64,000 nt of DNA from Gnetum montanum. Taxonomy: Eukaryota; Streptophyta; Gnetopsida; Gnetales; Gnetaceae. The DNA lies in contig MNCI01009661.1 in the NCBI GenBank assembly GCA_015680685.1, positions 58,984 to 122,983 on the forward strand. The letters are read 5' to 3'. The position numbers were made by a program, and so were the translations under genes. Numbering within the stretch: position 1 is the first letter of the stretch; every line of letters begins with the position of its first letter. The notes beneath the pieces were generated by a model, which had not been told where the DNA came from, did no database searches, and saw nothing but the letters and a program-made list of their open reading frames with translations. Below are positions 45,901-55,623 of the stretch, piece by piece.

Positions 45901-48635
45901 CACTCATCAGTCGAAAGGGAAGAAACCAGCCATGAAAGAAATTCTTCCATAAGGTTTACTGGAATGCTGCACATAAACTGCCACACCAATGCAGCTTGCT
46001 CTTTAAAAGAGAAATGTTCTACTAGAAGAGGGAAAACCTGCAAGAACGAAAGCATGCATCATTGAAAGTGCAAGCACTTCAGTGAATGTGGTCTTAATGC
46101 TCAAATACAGTCAATCATGACAGGCCAGAAAACATGCTTTTTCATATTCTGAAATAAAAGTTAATGCAAAGAATGCTTTTAAAGAATACATGTTTCAATG
46201 GACATGTAGCAACCTCAAGTACATCGCTAAGAAATGTCCAAAAGAATATTTGGTGAAATTCGCAAGAGACATTATTACCTGTTCTTCTTCTTTACCCATA
46301 TGCTGGCACAGAGAAGTTTGGATGGCTTCTGTACAGCAGATAAGTTCCCGACGCAATTTAAAAGAATGGTGACTGCTATTACTTTTCAAAGCAGAATTCA
46401 ACAGTTCGAACACTTGATCAAACAAATCACTCTCTCCTTTGTGTTCAAGAGAATAAGTAAGAGCAACATTCTTCACCCGTTCATCAAGGGCAGGAAAAAT
46501 CACCTGTTTAAAACAGAGTAAGTTTATTTTACAGTAAAGACAACAAGATTTTCAGAATACATGTCTGTCTTTGTCTCTGCTTCGACATGCTTGGCACCCT
46601 AAACTTTACCTAGAGCTACAGAACAGCCCAAGTTATCATGATTCACAAACAATTATGCAAAAGCATTGTTTTATGTGCCAAGTTGGTAGTTGAATGCTTA
46701 TCTGGTGAAGAGCCTTGGAAGCTTCTTTTGCATAAGTGCATTCATATTGGTATGGCTAGAGGGAAAAATTACTGGAAAGGTGCTCATTTTTTTAATTGGG
46801 TCCTTTTTCTAAAAGCTATTAATATATCAGCTTCTATTGTCATAAAGCACATTTGGAAGGCTTGGAGTTTTATCAGTGATTTTTTGATCTTCAATAATGA
46901 ACCATGGGCTATTAAGCATCCACCACACAGCTTTGCAATAGATGGTGTAAGCTTTTCATTTCCTCAATTTCATCTTTTTCCATCCATAATCACTGGATTA
47001 CTTAGTCTGAGTGTCAAAGTATCTATGGCATTAATGTTTCTAAAAAAGTTTACATTTTTTGATCTTTTGGATAGTTTGGATACAAATATAACTATTCAAG
47101 GTTTTCATAATGGGTTTCTTGATTTTTCTTGGATTAATGGTCATCACGTTTTTCCATAACGTCCCAAAATTGTGTATACTCTTATTAGTTCTAACACTAC
47201 TATTTGGCCAAGATTCAATTATCTTTGAAAAGTTAATCATAATGTGTAGTTACAGAAGCAGTGAATTCAGAAGATATGGAATGCCACTACTCTTTCAAAC
47301 ATTAGACATTTTCTGTGGTATTTGATTCATCAAGGTTTGCCTATTGACATTCAACACTCTCATTTAGGTGTTCATAACCCAAGATGTTCTATCTGCAATA
47401 TGGAAGATACAGTCATCCATTGTTTTTTCACTTGTCCCCTTGCCCTTGGACTTGGTGTAGCAGGTATTTACATGGCTTTCAACCAAGTTCAGATGAAGTT
47501 TTATTTGGTTATACTCAACTTTAAGGATTTCTGCTTCATATTTGGCATTGCTTTTGTCTTCTTATTCTTTATGTCATCTAGAAGTTCTGATGTAATCTGG
47601 TTTTTCACAAAGATTCTCCACCTCATTTTCTTCCATTGTCAATTCATGATGACATCATTCAACAGCTGATGCTTCAGCCGAATTCCTAAATGTTTCTCTC
47701 TTTAATTTTTTTAATCAGCTCCCCGAACTGAAGATTGTGTTGGTTGCAAAAGATGTGAATCTGCTTGTCCAACTGATTATTTAATTAACAAGGTGAATCT
47801 CCTTGTCCAACTGATTATTTAATTAACAAGAAGCCTTTAGTAAGAAGTGAAAACCCATTTGGGTGCTTCTTAACAAGGACAAGGTCTAATCATTTGAAGT
47901 TGGCATGAAGTTTTGCTCTTCAAATGAAATTCCCCCATTCATGCATTTTAAAAGCAACCGTCCATGTCTAATTTCGTTCATTCAGTATATCCGTCACAAA
48001 ACCCTAGATCCCGAAGACACGCTTTCACGCATTGCGGGAAAAAAGCATGATCACCAAAAAGAAAAGTCATAACCAGAATGAGAATAAAGGAGCAAAACGC
48101 ATCCAGAAGCTACGGCAACGCTAAGCATAACGCCCGAATCAAAGAAATGCCCCATGAGCGCCGGAAAAAGTAATGCTTTTGAAATAAGGGGCCAGCCGAA
48201 GGTGAAATTGCACAATAATCCACCGAAGTTTGTAAAAAATAAGTTGAGTTTTTATTTTTCTTTTCGATTCTGGGATCAAAACGAGAAAAAACACAAAATT
48301 GAAGCGGGAGGTACCTCGTCCTCGGCATTGCTGTGGTGCTTGTAGATGTCACGGAGAAAGCGGTAACGGTGGAGGAGAGCGCGAATCTGGTGGAGGCCGC
48401 AGCAGTCCTTCTCAAGTGCCAGGGCATCACGATGCAGCTTTTCAAGCTCCCACCGTAGCGCCTTGTGGAAAAACAGAAACGCCAGAATAGGATATTTCAG
48501 AGCCGAATGCTTCACGTACGCCAGCGCCGATGACACACCGGAAAACGCTGTCGCCGCCGCATATCCGCCATCGCCGCTGCCGCTGCTGATAATCGCCGCC
48601 GGTGCCACGCAGCTGCCGGTCAGAGGCGTTGCCAT
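39545..48635 (-). CDS. BTS: BRUTUS, hemerythrin-domain RING E3 ubiquitin ligase
   Basis: Fourteen exons on the minus strand, all with GT/AG borders and closing phases: 48315-48635, 46279-46503, 45843-46037, 45354-45745, 44976-45225, 44706-44874, 43184-44401, 42795-42966, 42460-42684, 42226-42363, 40071-40305, 39927-39986, 39732-39803, 39545-39646. They total 3774 bases: 1257 residues plus a stop, the usual BTS length. Order: three HHE hemerythrin domains, CHY and CTCHY zinc fingers, RING-H2, C-terminal zinc ribbon. BTS proteins bind iron through the HHE domains and ubiquitinate clade IVc bHLH factors such as ILR3 and bHLH115, damping the iron-deficiency response, mainly in the nucleus. The second HHE domain keeps its His/Glu residues, and the [20 protein letters not shown] line fits BTS rather than the BTSL paralogues. 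The ATG (48,633-48,635) gives a normal N-terminus. No lesion was found; expression is unknown. Confidence 0.95.
43184..44401 (-). other. BTS: BTS exon 7: linker and third hemerythrin domain
   Basis: The largest exon (1218 bases, residues 518-924). It opens with the conserved SGWACKGR line, then about 140 Ser/Cys-rich low-conservation residues. The third HHE domain covers about 687-850: His695 ([15 protein letters not shown]), His737 and Glu741 (AHSNAEDE), His766 and Glu769 (LDHKQEE), His824 and Glu829 ([10 protein letters not shown]). A conserved helical segment ends in DEWLSAWW. The opposite strand also has an open frame here, but it shows no conservation. Confidence 0.93.
44706..45745 (-). 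other. BTS: BTS exons 4-6: second hemerythrin domain
   Basis: Residues 248-517. Candidate ligands: His334 ([11 protein letters not shown]), His377 and Glu381 across the exon 4/5 junction (CIFH-SIAEDK), His403 with Glu406 (NEHAQEE), His454 with Glu458 (KHFLNEEEE). The exon 4 to 5 junction splits a Ser codon (AG/T). The domain is followed by [20 protein letters not shown], typical of BTS. Confidence 0.9.
46640..47670 (+). pseudogene. LINE (L1-type) 3' fragment in BTS intron 1, antisense to BTS
   Basis: Plus-strand frames at 46,638-47,160 and 47,310-47,480 read as the C-terminal part of a plant non-LTR polymerase. The clearest piece is the zf-RVT-like finger at 47,385-47,435, [17 protein letters not shown] (C-x2-C-x7-H-x4-C), preceded by [15 protein letters not shown] (family: LW---H--LP---). 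Upstream, [13 protein letters not shown] and VIKHIWKAW fit the region before the finger. Frames are broken and no poly(A) tail was identified. It lies wholly inside intron 1 and opposes BTS transcription. Confidence 0.75.
47718..47778 (+). pseudogene. psaC: Plastid psaC fragment in BTS intron 1
   Basis: About 60 bases translate to [20 protein letters not shown], the second 4Fe-4S cluster motif (C-x2-C-x2-C-x3-C-P) of photosystem I subunit PsaC, which is plastid-encoded in plants. The start and the following FLSVRVYL tail are absent. It is a nuclear copy of plastid DNA with no gene function. Strand is opposite to BTS. Confidence 0.85.
47755..47830 (+). repeat. 38-bp tandem duplication over the psaC fragment end
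   Basis: 47,755-47,792 and 47,793-47,830 are adjacent copies that differ at one base (GAATCTGC against GAATCTCC). The unit includes the last psaC-like codons and AT-rich flank ending TTAATTAACAAG, so the duplication came after the plastid fragment arrived. Confidence 0.95.
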
Positions 48636-48940
48636 CACAGCTCAACACAACTCTCGCAGATATCCCCAAAAAATGAATAAATGAATAAAACCTCTTCTTC
48701 TTCTTCTCTTCTTAAGGGAACAGCGGCGGCCAGGACCGAGCAGACGTGAAAATCCGTGTTCCGCCGCAGAAGCAGGAATCCGCCTCCGTTAAAAGCATGG
48801 TGGGCGTGGCAGGCATGAGAAATACACGGCCACCATGGAACCGGTGCATGTGTTACACAGCCTCCGCAGTGTTCACTCCACGCTCTATGTAGTATGTATG
48901 TTCATTTTCTTTGGCGTTGGCCGTCGCCTGTCTCTGCCCA

Positions 48941-48975
48941 ATTCAATTCAATTCAATTCAATTCAGTTCAGTTCC
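48941..48975. repeat. (AATTC)n microsatellite
   Basis: About five ATTCA units grading into GTTCA units, directly visible. Confidence 0.9.
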
Positions 48976-49179
48976 AATTTCATTGCATTCACTTAACAAT
49001 AAGAGGCCGATTAGGCATATCACATTATCTGTTTCTCTCTCCTCTTCCGTCTACGTATTTTTCTCTGCCCCTTTGCTAACGTATCATCATCATCCGCATT
49101 CCTTGCCTTTGAGCCCAGATGGCCGCGATTTGGATGCAAGGCAAGTTTCTTTCATTTCGACTGGGAAACGGAATGTACT

Positions 49180-49189
49180 GCCACGTGGC
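49180..49189. promoter_or_regulatory. Palindromic G-box upstream of BTS
   Basis: GCCACGTGGC, a perfect 10-bp palindrome with a CACGTG core, about 550 bp upstream of the BTS ATG. bHLH factors that control iron-deficiency genes bind E-box/G-box sites, so it is a plausible control site; the use is inferred. Confidence 0.5.
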
Positions 49190-49960
49190 GCTTACGCATT
49201 GATAGAGTTTCCAGTCCGCGTCCCCTGCTTGTCTCATCCGGTGGAGGCCTCGCGAGAGTTGGGGTTTTTCACCTTTCATTTTTCTAAACCAAATATGTTC
49301 TCACTGGCCTCGGCCTCGCCCTCGCCCTCAGACCATGTTTGTGAGTTGGGACATATGGATGGTTTTACCATGTTTGTGAGTACGCGACACGTCATACAAG
49401 CAAGCAAGCAAAACAAAGCAAATCCGACAGCCAGAATATTCATTCATTCATGTACTAGTAATAAACTCGTGAAAACAATTTACACCAACGATACTACTAC
49501 GACTAGGAGCAGCAAACAGCAAACACCAAAATTATGACATACATACAACCTTTAATGCGTCATGTAACGCCCGTGGACACAGAATTGGACAGATTCATCA
49601 TAACCGTCGACGGACGGACCGACCGACCAAGTTGCAGATAAACCGAAGCCCAAAAATCCGGAAAAGGTGAAAGACTGTTTTTTGGAGGGGGCGGTCAGAA
49701 CCGTGTAAAATAATATTGCTCCAAACTGGGAAGCTAGATTAAGTATTTATTATTTAAATAAATGATAACTTGGGTTAACAAGTAAAGGGGCACGAGAACG
49801 CACGAGTTGGGGTGGGCGACTGATATGGAGGACATACGACTGCACGAGGCCTCCCATGCTGGGCACGAGTAAGTGGTAGGACTATGACTACGACTAGGAC
49901 GCTCAAATGCCTATGCTTTTGGATGGAGCAGCCAAGTCCAAGTCAAGCCAAGCCACACCA

Positions 49961-49997
49961 CGCCACGCCACGCCACGCCACGCCACGCCACGCCACG
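49961..49997. repeat. (CGCCA)n pentanucleotide microsatellite
   Basis: About seven and a half CGCCA units without interruption; apparent open frames across it are repeat artefacts. Confidence 0.95.
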
Positions 49998-50109
49998 AGA
50001 CCACGAACGAACTCTCCACGGACGAACGGACGGAAACACCGCAGCACCGCCACAACGTTTACGTTGCATGCTCAATTTTCTTGAATTTTGAAATATAGTT
50101 TGAATGAGG

Positions 50110-52990
50110 CTGGGCCACCTACACCCGTAGCGTGTCCGCCGCGGTACATGGTAGCATATACTATGTATGTATCATTATTCATATGGAAGGTTTGGCTCTA
50201 TGAAAAATTTATAAGTCTGTGTACACTAGTGCGGGGAAGCACAAAGTAAGAACAAAAATGGTCCCATCACAAGGCTACTCCACTAGTGCCACAACCTAAA
50301 AGCACAAGTAAGAATTGAACCTATAATCTCTTAACTAAGTGATGAGTGTCATGACCACTTACCCTACACCCCTAGGTGCAAAATTTATAAGTATATCTTC
50401 ATACCAATAGTTTAAAAGTGAAAAGGAAACTTGAACCTCTCACTTAAGATGCTAAATGCATACCACTATGCTATCAACCTAGATGGGAATGAAATCATTT
50501 TTTATTTTATTTAAACAAATGTTCATGGATTACACCCCTACCTATCAATAGGCCAAACATGCAAGCATTGCTGACGATGGTCATCTAAGATGCATGAGCT
50601 AGTACATTGGATATGCATGATAACTAAGGTATAGTGGAGACAGATTTGACTTTTTATAACTAAGTTAACTAATCATAATTGATTAGCATATAGTGTATAA
50701 TCACAACATGATCGCAATGGATTTTTATCAATGTTAAACTTGTTATAAACATACCAAACCTTAACACCACCCTTCAAGCTTAAAATTTGTATAAAGAAAT
50801 TATAATTGCTTCCCTCTAATAAAAGATGCATTCATAACTACAGTTCTCAACGAACCATTGACCACTTATAGAATTTCTCCACAAGAAACATAGTATAAGT
50901 CAACAAAATAATTTTCAATATTAGTAGTTGTGGAGTTTATGAATTGCCAAAGTGGGATCCCTTATAAACTCATTTCTTAACCAAAAAAGAAAACACCATA
51001 ACATTTTCTTTGATTCAACAAAACATGAAAGAAAGAGAAAACTAAAATATAAACAATAATAAGCAATTCTATTTGATTAAGATAATGTAATAGTTTATTT
51101 CAATTCTTAAACATATTCTTGAAGTAATATAGAAGATGAAACTAAAGATATTAGGAATTTTAATATTTCTGAAACAATGCTAAAACATATTATATACATA
51201 AACAAAATTAAAAGAAATATGTTTGTCATAAAAGAAACATTATATTTAATCACATAAACTTCCCTAACACAAAACCAGAATTTCTAAAATATTGTTAAGC
51301 TTACAAACAAGAGATTATCCATTAAATAAATGAATAGAGTTCAGCATTATGAATTGAGAACTTAGAGGAGGGGTTGAATAAGTTCTCCAATTTCAATTGC
51401 ACTTGCCATACAAAAACACCAAATTTTGCATGGTTCTCCAACTTGGGTACGTCCACACTCAAAGGGTAGAATCCTTGCACATCTCTAGATTTTGTTTCTT
51501 AATAACATGTGGTTTGAAGGACACCACACATTCTACAAGCTCTAAGCTTTACATCAAAGTGTTTTGTCGCTACGAAACCACTCAACCTTGCAAGGTCCCA
51601 ACAAGCTAAGAATGTGATTTCAAAGATTCCACAACCTTTACAAAATTGAGCTTCGTTTTAGAGTGTTTTGACACTGCAAAACCACTCAACCCCACAAAGG
51701 TCCCAACAAGCTCAATGAGGATGCCTTCTCATAAGAAGCACATCAACCCTACAAGGCTACAAGAAAGAGAGAAAGACACACGAAAAGAATATAACTAAAT
51801 TTTCAAATTGTTGTAGTTGAAGCTCAATACCACATACAACCAAGTAAATGATGTTACAATGAAGAACAAGAATACAATAATATAGAATAAACAATGGTTG
51901 ATCTTTCATGAATAGTACATGCATAATTTCCAAGATTTTGGTATCTTCTTATATCCTCAAAGTTTCTGAAAACTCCTCAAAATTCATCCAATAACTACCA
52001 AATAGCTAGTGTAGATGCCTTCTTTGAAGTTGGGACATCTACCTAAGATTGGCATCAATTCAAGATAGACACCTCGCTAGAAAATGTAACATATTCTATG
52101 GAACATCTCTAGGGAGATGTCTACTTTGAGATAGATACATCTCCTCAACTTTTGGGCCTGGTCTTCTAAGGCTTTCTCTTGTAGTTTGCCTTCTACATCT
52201 TCATTTGATTTGTAGTCTTCATTTTCATCCATGCTTTCATCTTGTCCATTTAGTCTTCACTTTGTCATCTCATTATAGATCTCATTCCCTTAAGATCTCA
52301 AATCTCATGTGGAGTTCTTGTCCATGTCTTGCAAACATATTATCTACAACAAACATTTTATGTTCTTCATTTTCCTTAAGGTTTTGACATACCAAAAGAT
52401 CAACAAAACATCCCTTTTCTTGAGGGTATCTATATTAAAATTTAACCATTTTTGAAAAACATCTTCCTCTAACATAGACTATTGTGTCCTACTTTCTAAT
52501 AGTGTGTTAATAACCAATGCAAATTCAAACTTTCCATGTGTCTTATACATTGAAGACTTCTTTATTATTTTAGTTAATGTTTTTTTAAGTTGTCAACATA
52601 ATAATGCTATCAAAAGATAATGTCATTTAAATCACCTCTTCATTGGCTTCTCTTATTGATAATGGATAATCCATAGGTGCATATGGTAAATGCATATTGT
52701 CCAAAATTATATAGAAGTATATTTGGAAACTTTAGCTTTTTTTTAGAATTCATTAATATTTCCCGAAGTCTTTGGAATCAATGAAAATTGATATCATTTA
52801 CTTGGCTATCACTAGCCATCATCGAAGCACTAAGAAAATTTATCACTAGCCATCGTTAGAGCACTAAGAAAATCTAGTGCTCTTAAGAAAAATTTTCATA
52901 TATTGCTAAGCATTATGGGAAGCAACAATGATGGATATCCTCTGCATGAATTTATATTTGAAGTTATCGTTGGCTATCGCTTAGGTAATA
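50110..52990. other. No gene seen; AT-rich intergenic DNA
   Basis: No coding frame is supported. 51,380-52,200 has a weak likeness to 30.2-30.9 kb (lines with ACATCT/AGATGTCT) and may be a decayed LTR. A 34-bp direct duplication is at 52,807-52,874. Confidence 0.45.
52807..52874. repeat. 34-bp tandem duplication
   Basis: TATCACTAGCCATC and GAGCACTAAGAAAAT-like blocks occur in two adjacent 34-bp units (52,807-52,840 and 52,841-52,874) with a few differences. Confidence 0.85.
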
Positions 52991-53399
52991 GAGATCAATG
53001 ATGAAATAATCCCTATCACTAGAGATTGCTACTAGCAATTAATGATGATAAACAAAAAATTGAGTTTTTAAAAGTTGATTAAGATGAATTTAAGGTTGTT
53101 TCTATTTAAATATTGATATAATCTTTCTCAAATAATGTGTAAACATGGATCTATTAATAAATTTATGAAAAGGATCAGGAATTCAAAGAAATCTATACTA
53201 CAAGATACATGAATAATTAGTTACAACTAGAGATGCATTAAAATGCAACTTTGAAATAATAAATTCTTGATGCAACTAAGGTGGATATCTTATTTAAGCT
53301 CAAATCTAAGATCAAAGAAATCTTTAATGAGAAACTTATCAAATCTTTGTAAGAATTATAGATCTTTAATATAGATAGTTATGATTGAGTGAGATCTTG

Positions 53400-53811
53400 A
53401 ATGAATTATGAAATTGAGAGCTTAAGATTGCGAAATTTTAGAACTTATGAGAGAGATATAAGAAATTGTGAGATTGCAAGGCAAAAAAATGAAAAAAGTT
53501 AAAACTTGTACTCAATGTTCTTTCAAACCCTTGATCTTGAACAATGAACAATGAGAAATGAGAAAAAGAAAGCCTCTTCAGATGAGGTATAAAGGAGGCA
53601 CTACTTTCTATAGTGTAGGCTAGTCCTTACATGCCATATTTAGCATCATTATGTCTTACATCTGAAATTTTCTATTGAAAGAAACTTTTACAAATATATG
53701 TCTAACCTAGTAATTGCATATGAGGAATAAAAGATAAAGGAACATAAATGAAAATACATGGATGAAAAACATGTGAGAAGGCTCCCATCAATGAGAGAAA
53801 GCCCCCATCCA
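53400..53811 (-). repeat. LTR portion of a second copia element (minus strand)
   Basis: On the minus strand a line CCTGAAGGAGAGACTATC (likely purine tract) is followed by ATAGTATGGATGGGGG, closely like GAAGGAAGG...AATAGTATGAGATGTG at the 36,701 LTR start. A shared GTGCCTCCTTTATACCTCATC-type block follows. The far end is not resolved. Confidence 0.5.
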
Positions 53812-53829
53812 TACTATATCTTGATAGTC

Positions 53830-54290
53830 TCTCCTTCAGGGTGGAATGGAAGAAATAAAAGAATTAAATAGCTTTACTCTTCATCTTCATTTTTGTGATC
53901 CCAATTTCTTGCACATGTTGTTGGAGCTTGCTTGTAGGGATTGGCTTTATGATCATGTTAACAAATTGATATTGTGTTTCCAAGTATGTAAGCTTGATTA
54001 TTCCTTCTTTGACTTTATCTTTAATGAAATATTATTTGAAGCTAATGTATTTTGATTTCTTTTGTAAGACATGCTCTTTGGAAAGATCTATGGCTATTGT
54101 ATTATCCACATACAAATTCATAGAAGTATGGATTTTAAATCCAATGTAAGAAAGTATCTTCTTGAACCAAAGAATGTGTTATAGACATTTAGCTATGGAA
54201 ATAAATTCTACTACACAACATGAAAGGCTAATTTCACTTTGCTTTCTTGCCTTCAAATAAATGGGATTTGGCCCATGAAAAATGAGAGAA
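53830..54290 (-). pseudogene. Second Ty1/copia RNase H relic
   Basis: On the minus strand the reading is ARKQSEISLSCCVVEFISI, then ILWFKKILSYIGF, MNLYVDNTIAIDLSKEHV, KKSKYISFK, and KEGIIKLTYLETQYQFVNMI. These match copia RNase H (SLSSCEAEY, YCDNKSAI, RSKHIDIRYHFIR, YV.TEDQLADI). Two in-frame stops are visible. It lies just before its own 3' LTR on the minus strand. Confidence 0.85.
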
Positions 54291-54348
54291 GTTAATGAAG
54301 CATCATTAAGTCAACTACATTGATGGGCACATATCAACGCATCCCCAT

Positions 54349-55166
54349 TGATGCATCATCTAATGTGTTGATGCATATGCATCAACACTCTTCTACCCTA
54401 AGCCTATATAAACACATTTACCATATGCATTTATGACATCTTTGATTATTTTTGCAACAAAGCTCTTACAATTTGTTTCTATAGGACCAAGCCAAATTTC
54501 ATTTTGAGTGCCCACAACATGGATTGACTTGAATTAATTAAATGAAGTTTTATTCAAGTGCATGAGGTACCTGAACACTTATGCATGATAATAATAAAAT
54601 CAACATTGATTCCTTCCATTGCAACACTTGGATTAGCATTTAATTTATTTTCAAGCACTCTACTTTTAATGCATTTTACTTTCCTACACTTAAGAAATTA
54701 ATATTTTATTCCATAACAGTGTGAGTACAACTACTTTGAGCATAATGTATTAATGTTTGGTAATCCTAGCAATGGATACTTGGTACACCTAGTAATAGAC
54801 ACTTGGTAGCTCAACAACATTAATATAAGTTTAGGATGGATACAGAAAGTATAAATGGATGCTCTATAGTTAGGATAGCTTAGATTACCCTTGGGTACAA
54901 AATTAGTTTAAAACTTAATATTTTAATCATTTTGTTGCTTCAACATTTAATGATAAAAAATAAAAATACAAATATCTTATGCCCTAATCTTACTTAATCA
55001 TACCACTCAAACTATCACAAGAGATGATTGGGAGGATAACGATGAACAACCTAATGCTTAGTTATCAGGAACACTTTTCGCCTAGTGTTCTATGGAATTT
55101 GATCAAATCGTATGTACATGCTTGTAATTCATATGGCTAGGCATAAGGAACATTGACCGCTCATCA
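54349..55166 (+). repeat. Diverged relative of the TGATGAG LTR family (copy B)
   Basis: Runs from about TGATGCATC (54,349) to CTCATCA (55,160-55,166), with TATATAAA at 54,405-54,412. It shares the line GGTAATCCTAGCAATGGATAC with 29,135-29,961, and GTTTAGGATGGATACAGAAAG with the matching GGATGTGTACGGA line of the other copies. A 24-bp perfect palindrome sits in its upstream part. Confidence 0.65.
54365..54388. repeat. 24-bp perfect palindrome
   Basis: GTGTTGATGCAT is followed at once by its exact reverse complement. It lies 17 bases before the TATA box of LTR copy B. Confidence 0.95.
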
Positions 55167-55623
55167 TTGATGTCGTTGTTGCGAAACTCTTGTTATGCAC
55201 TAAGTGTTTTAGATAAATAAATTATCCAAAGATCATTGTAGGAACATAATAAACTATCCTAAGAAAATAATAATATTTTATTCAATGCATACTACAAGAA
55301 CAAACTAAAAGATAACTTCTTCTCGTAGGGGTGATTCTTCAACTATCGATTATAGGACAAGGAAGAACCCAAAGGAAGTCCCTCAACTACTTAAAATGGT
55401 CTACACTCATCTAGATTCATAACATCTTGTCTTCACTTCCATTCTTCACTAGGATGAATAGCTATGATGGAGAAACTTGGACAACAACATTATGTTTTCA
55501 CCTGATCATGCCATTTCATTAATGTTCATGAAAACATTAATAAAGATGGGGCTTAAAGCAATAGCCTTAGAGTATCAAGTGATAGATCATCTCTCCAAAG
55601 ATTGTTAGACTATGGAGGCCCAA
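55167..55623. other. No gene seen
   Basis: Flank of LTR copy B. No coding frame or repeat is recognised. Confidence 0.4.

Larger units (their letters stand above)
45843..48635 (-). other. BTS: BTS exons 1-3: first hemerythrin domain
   Basis: Residues about 50-247. Candidate iron ligands visible: His57 (FFHKAL), His101 with Glu105 (KHHSNAEDE), His128 and Glu131 (LEHKGE), His175 and Glu180 (CQHMGKEEE). Exon 1 ends exactly at NAEDE and exon 2 resumes [10 protein letters not shown], a phase-0 junction inside the HHE motif. The helical tail [19 protein letters not shown] is encoded by exon 3. The Ser/Ala/Gly-rich first 45 residues look disordered. Confidence 0.9.
48636..49400 (-). promoter_or_regulatory. 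BTS upstream region (5' UTR and promoter)
   Basis: GC-richer than the surroundings. A CTT-rich tract (48,692-48,713), read as GAA repeats in the BTS sense, lies about 60 bases before the ATG, a common 5' UTR feature. The transcription start is not identifiable. An open frame on the plus strand (48,911-49,537) is built of simple repeats and is not a gene. Confidence 0.55.

Noticed and set aside
39545-48635. BTS-LIKE (BTSL) identity
   Set aside because: BTSL proteins differ in the first two hemerythrin domains; here His/Glu candidates are kept in all three, and the SGWACKGR region fits BTS.
48911-49537. Open frame of 208 codons on the plus strand upstream of BTS
   Set aside because: It runs through the AATTC microsatellite and the BTS promoter and shows no domain or codon pattern of a gene.
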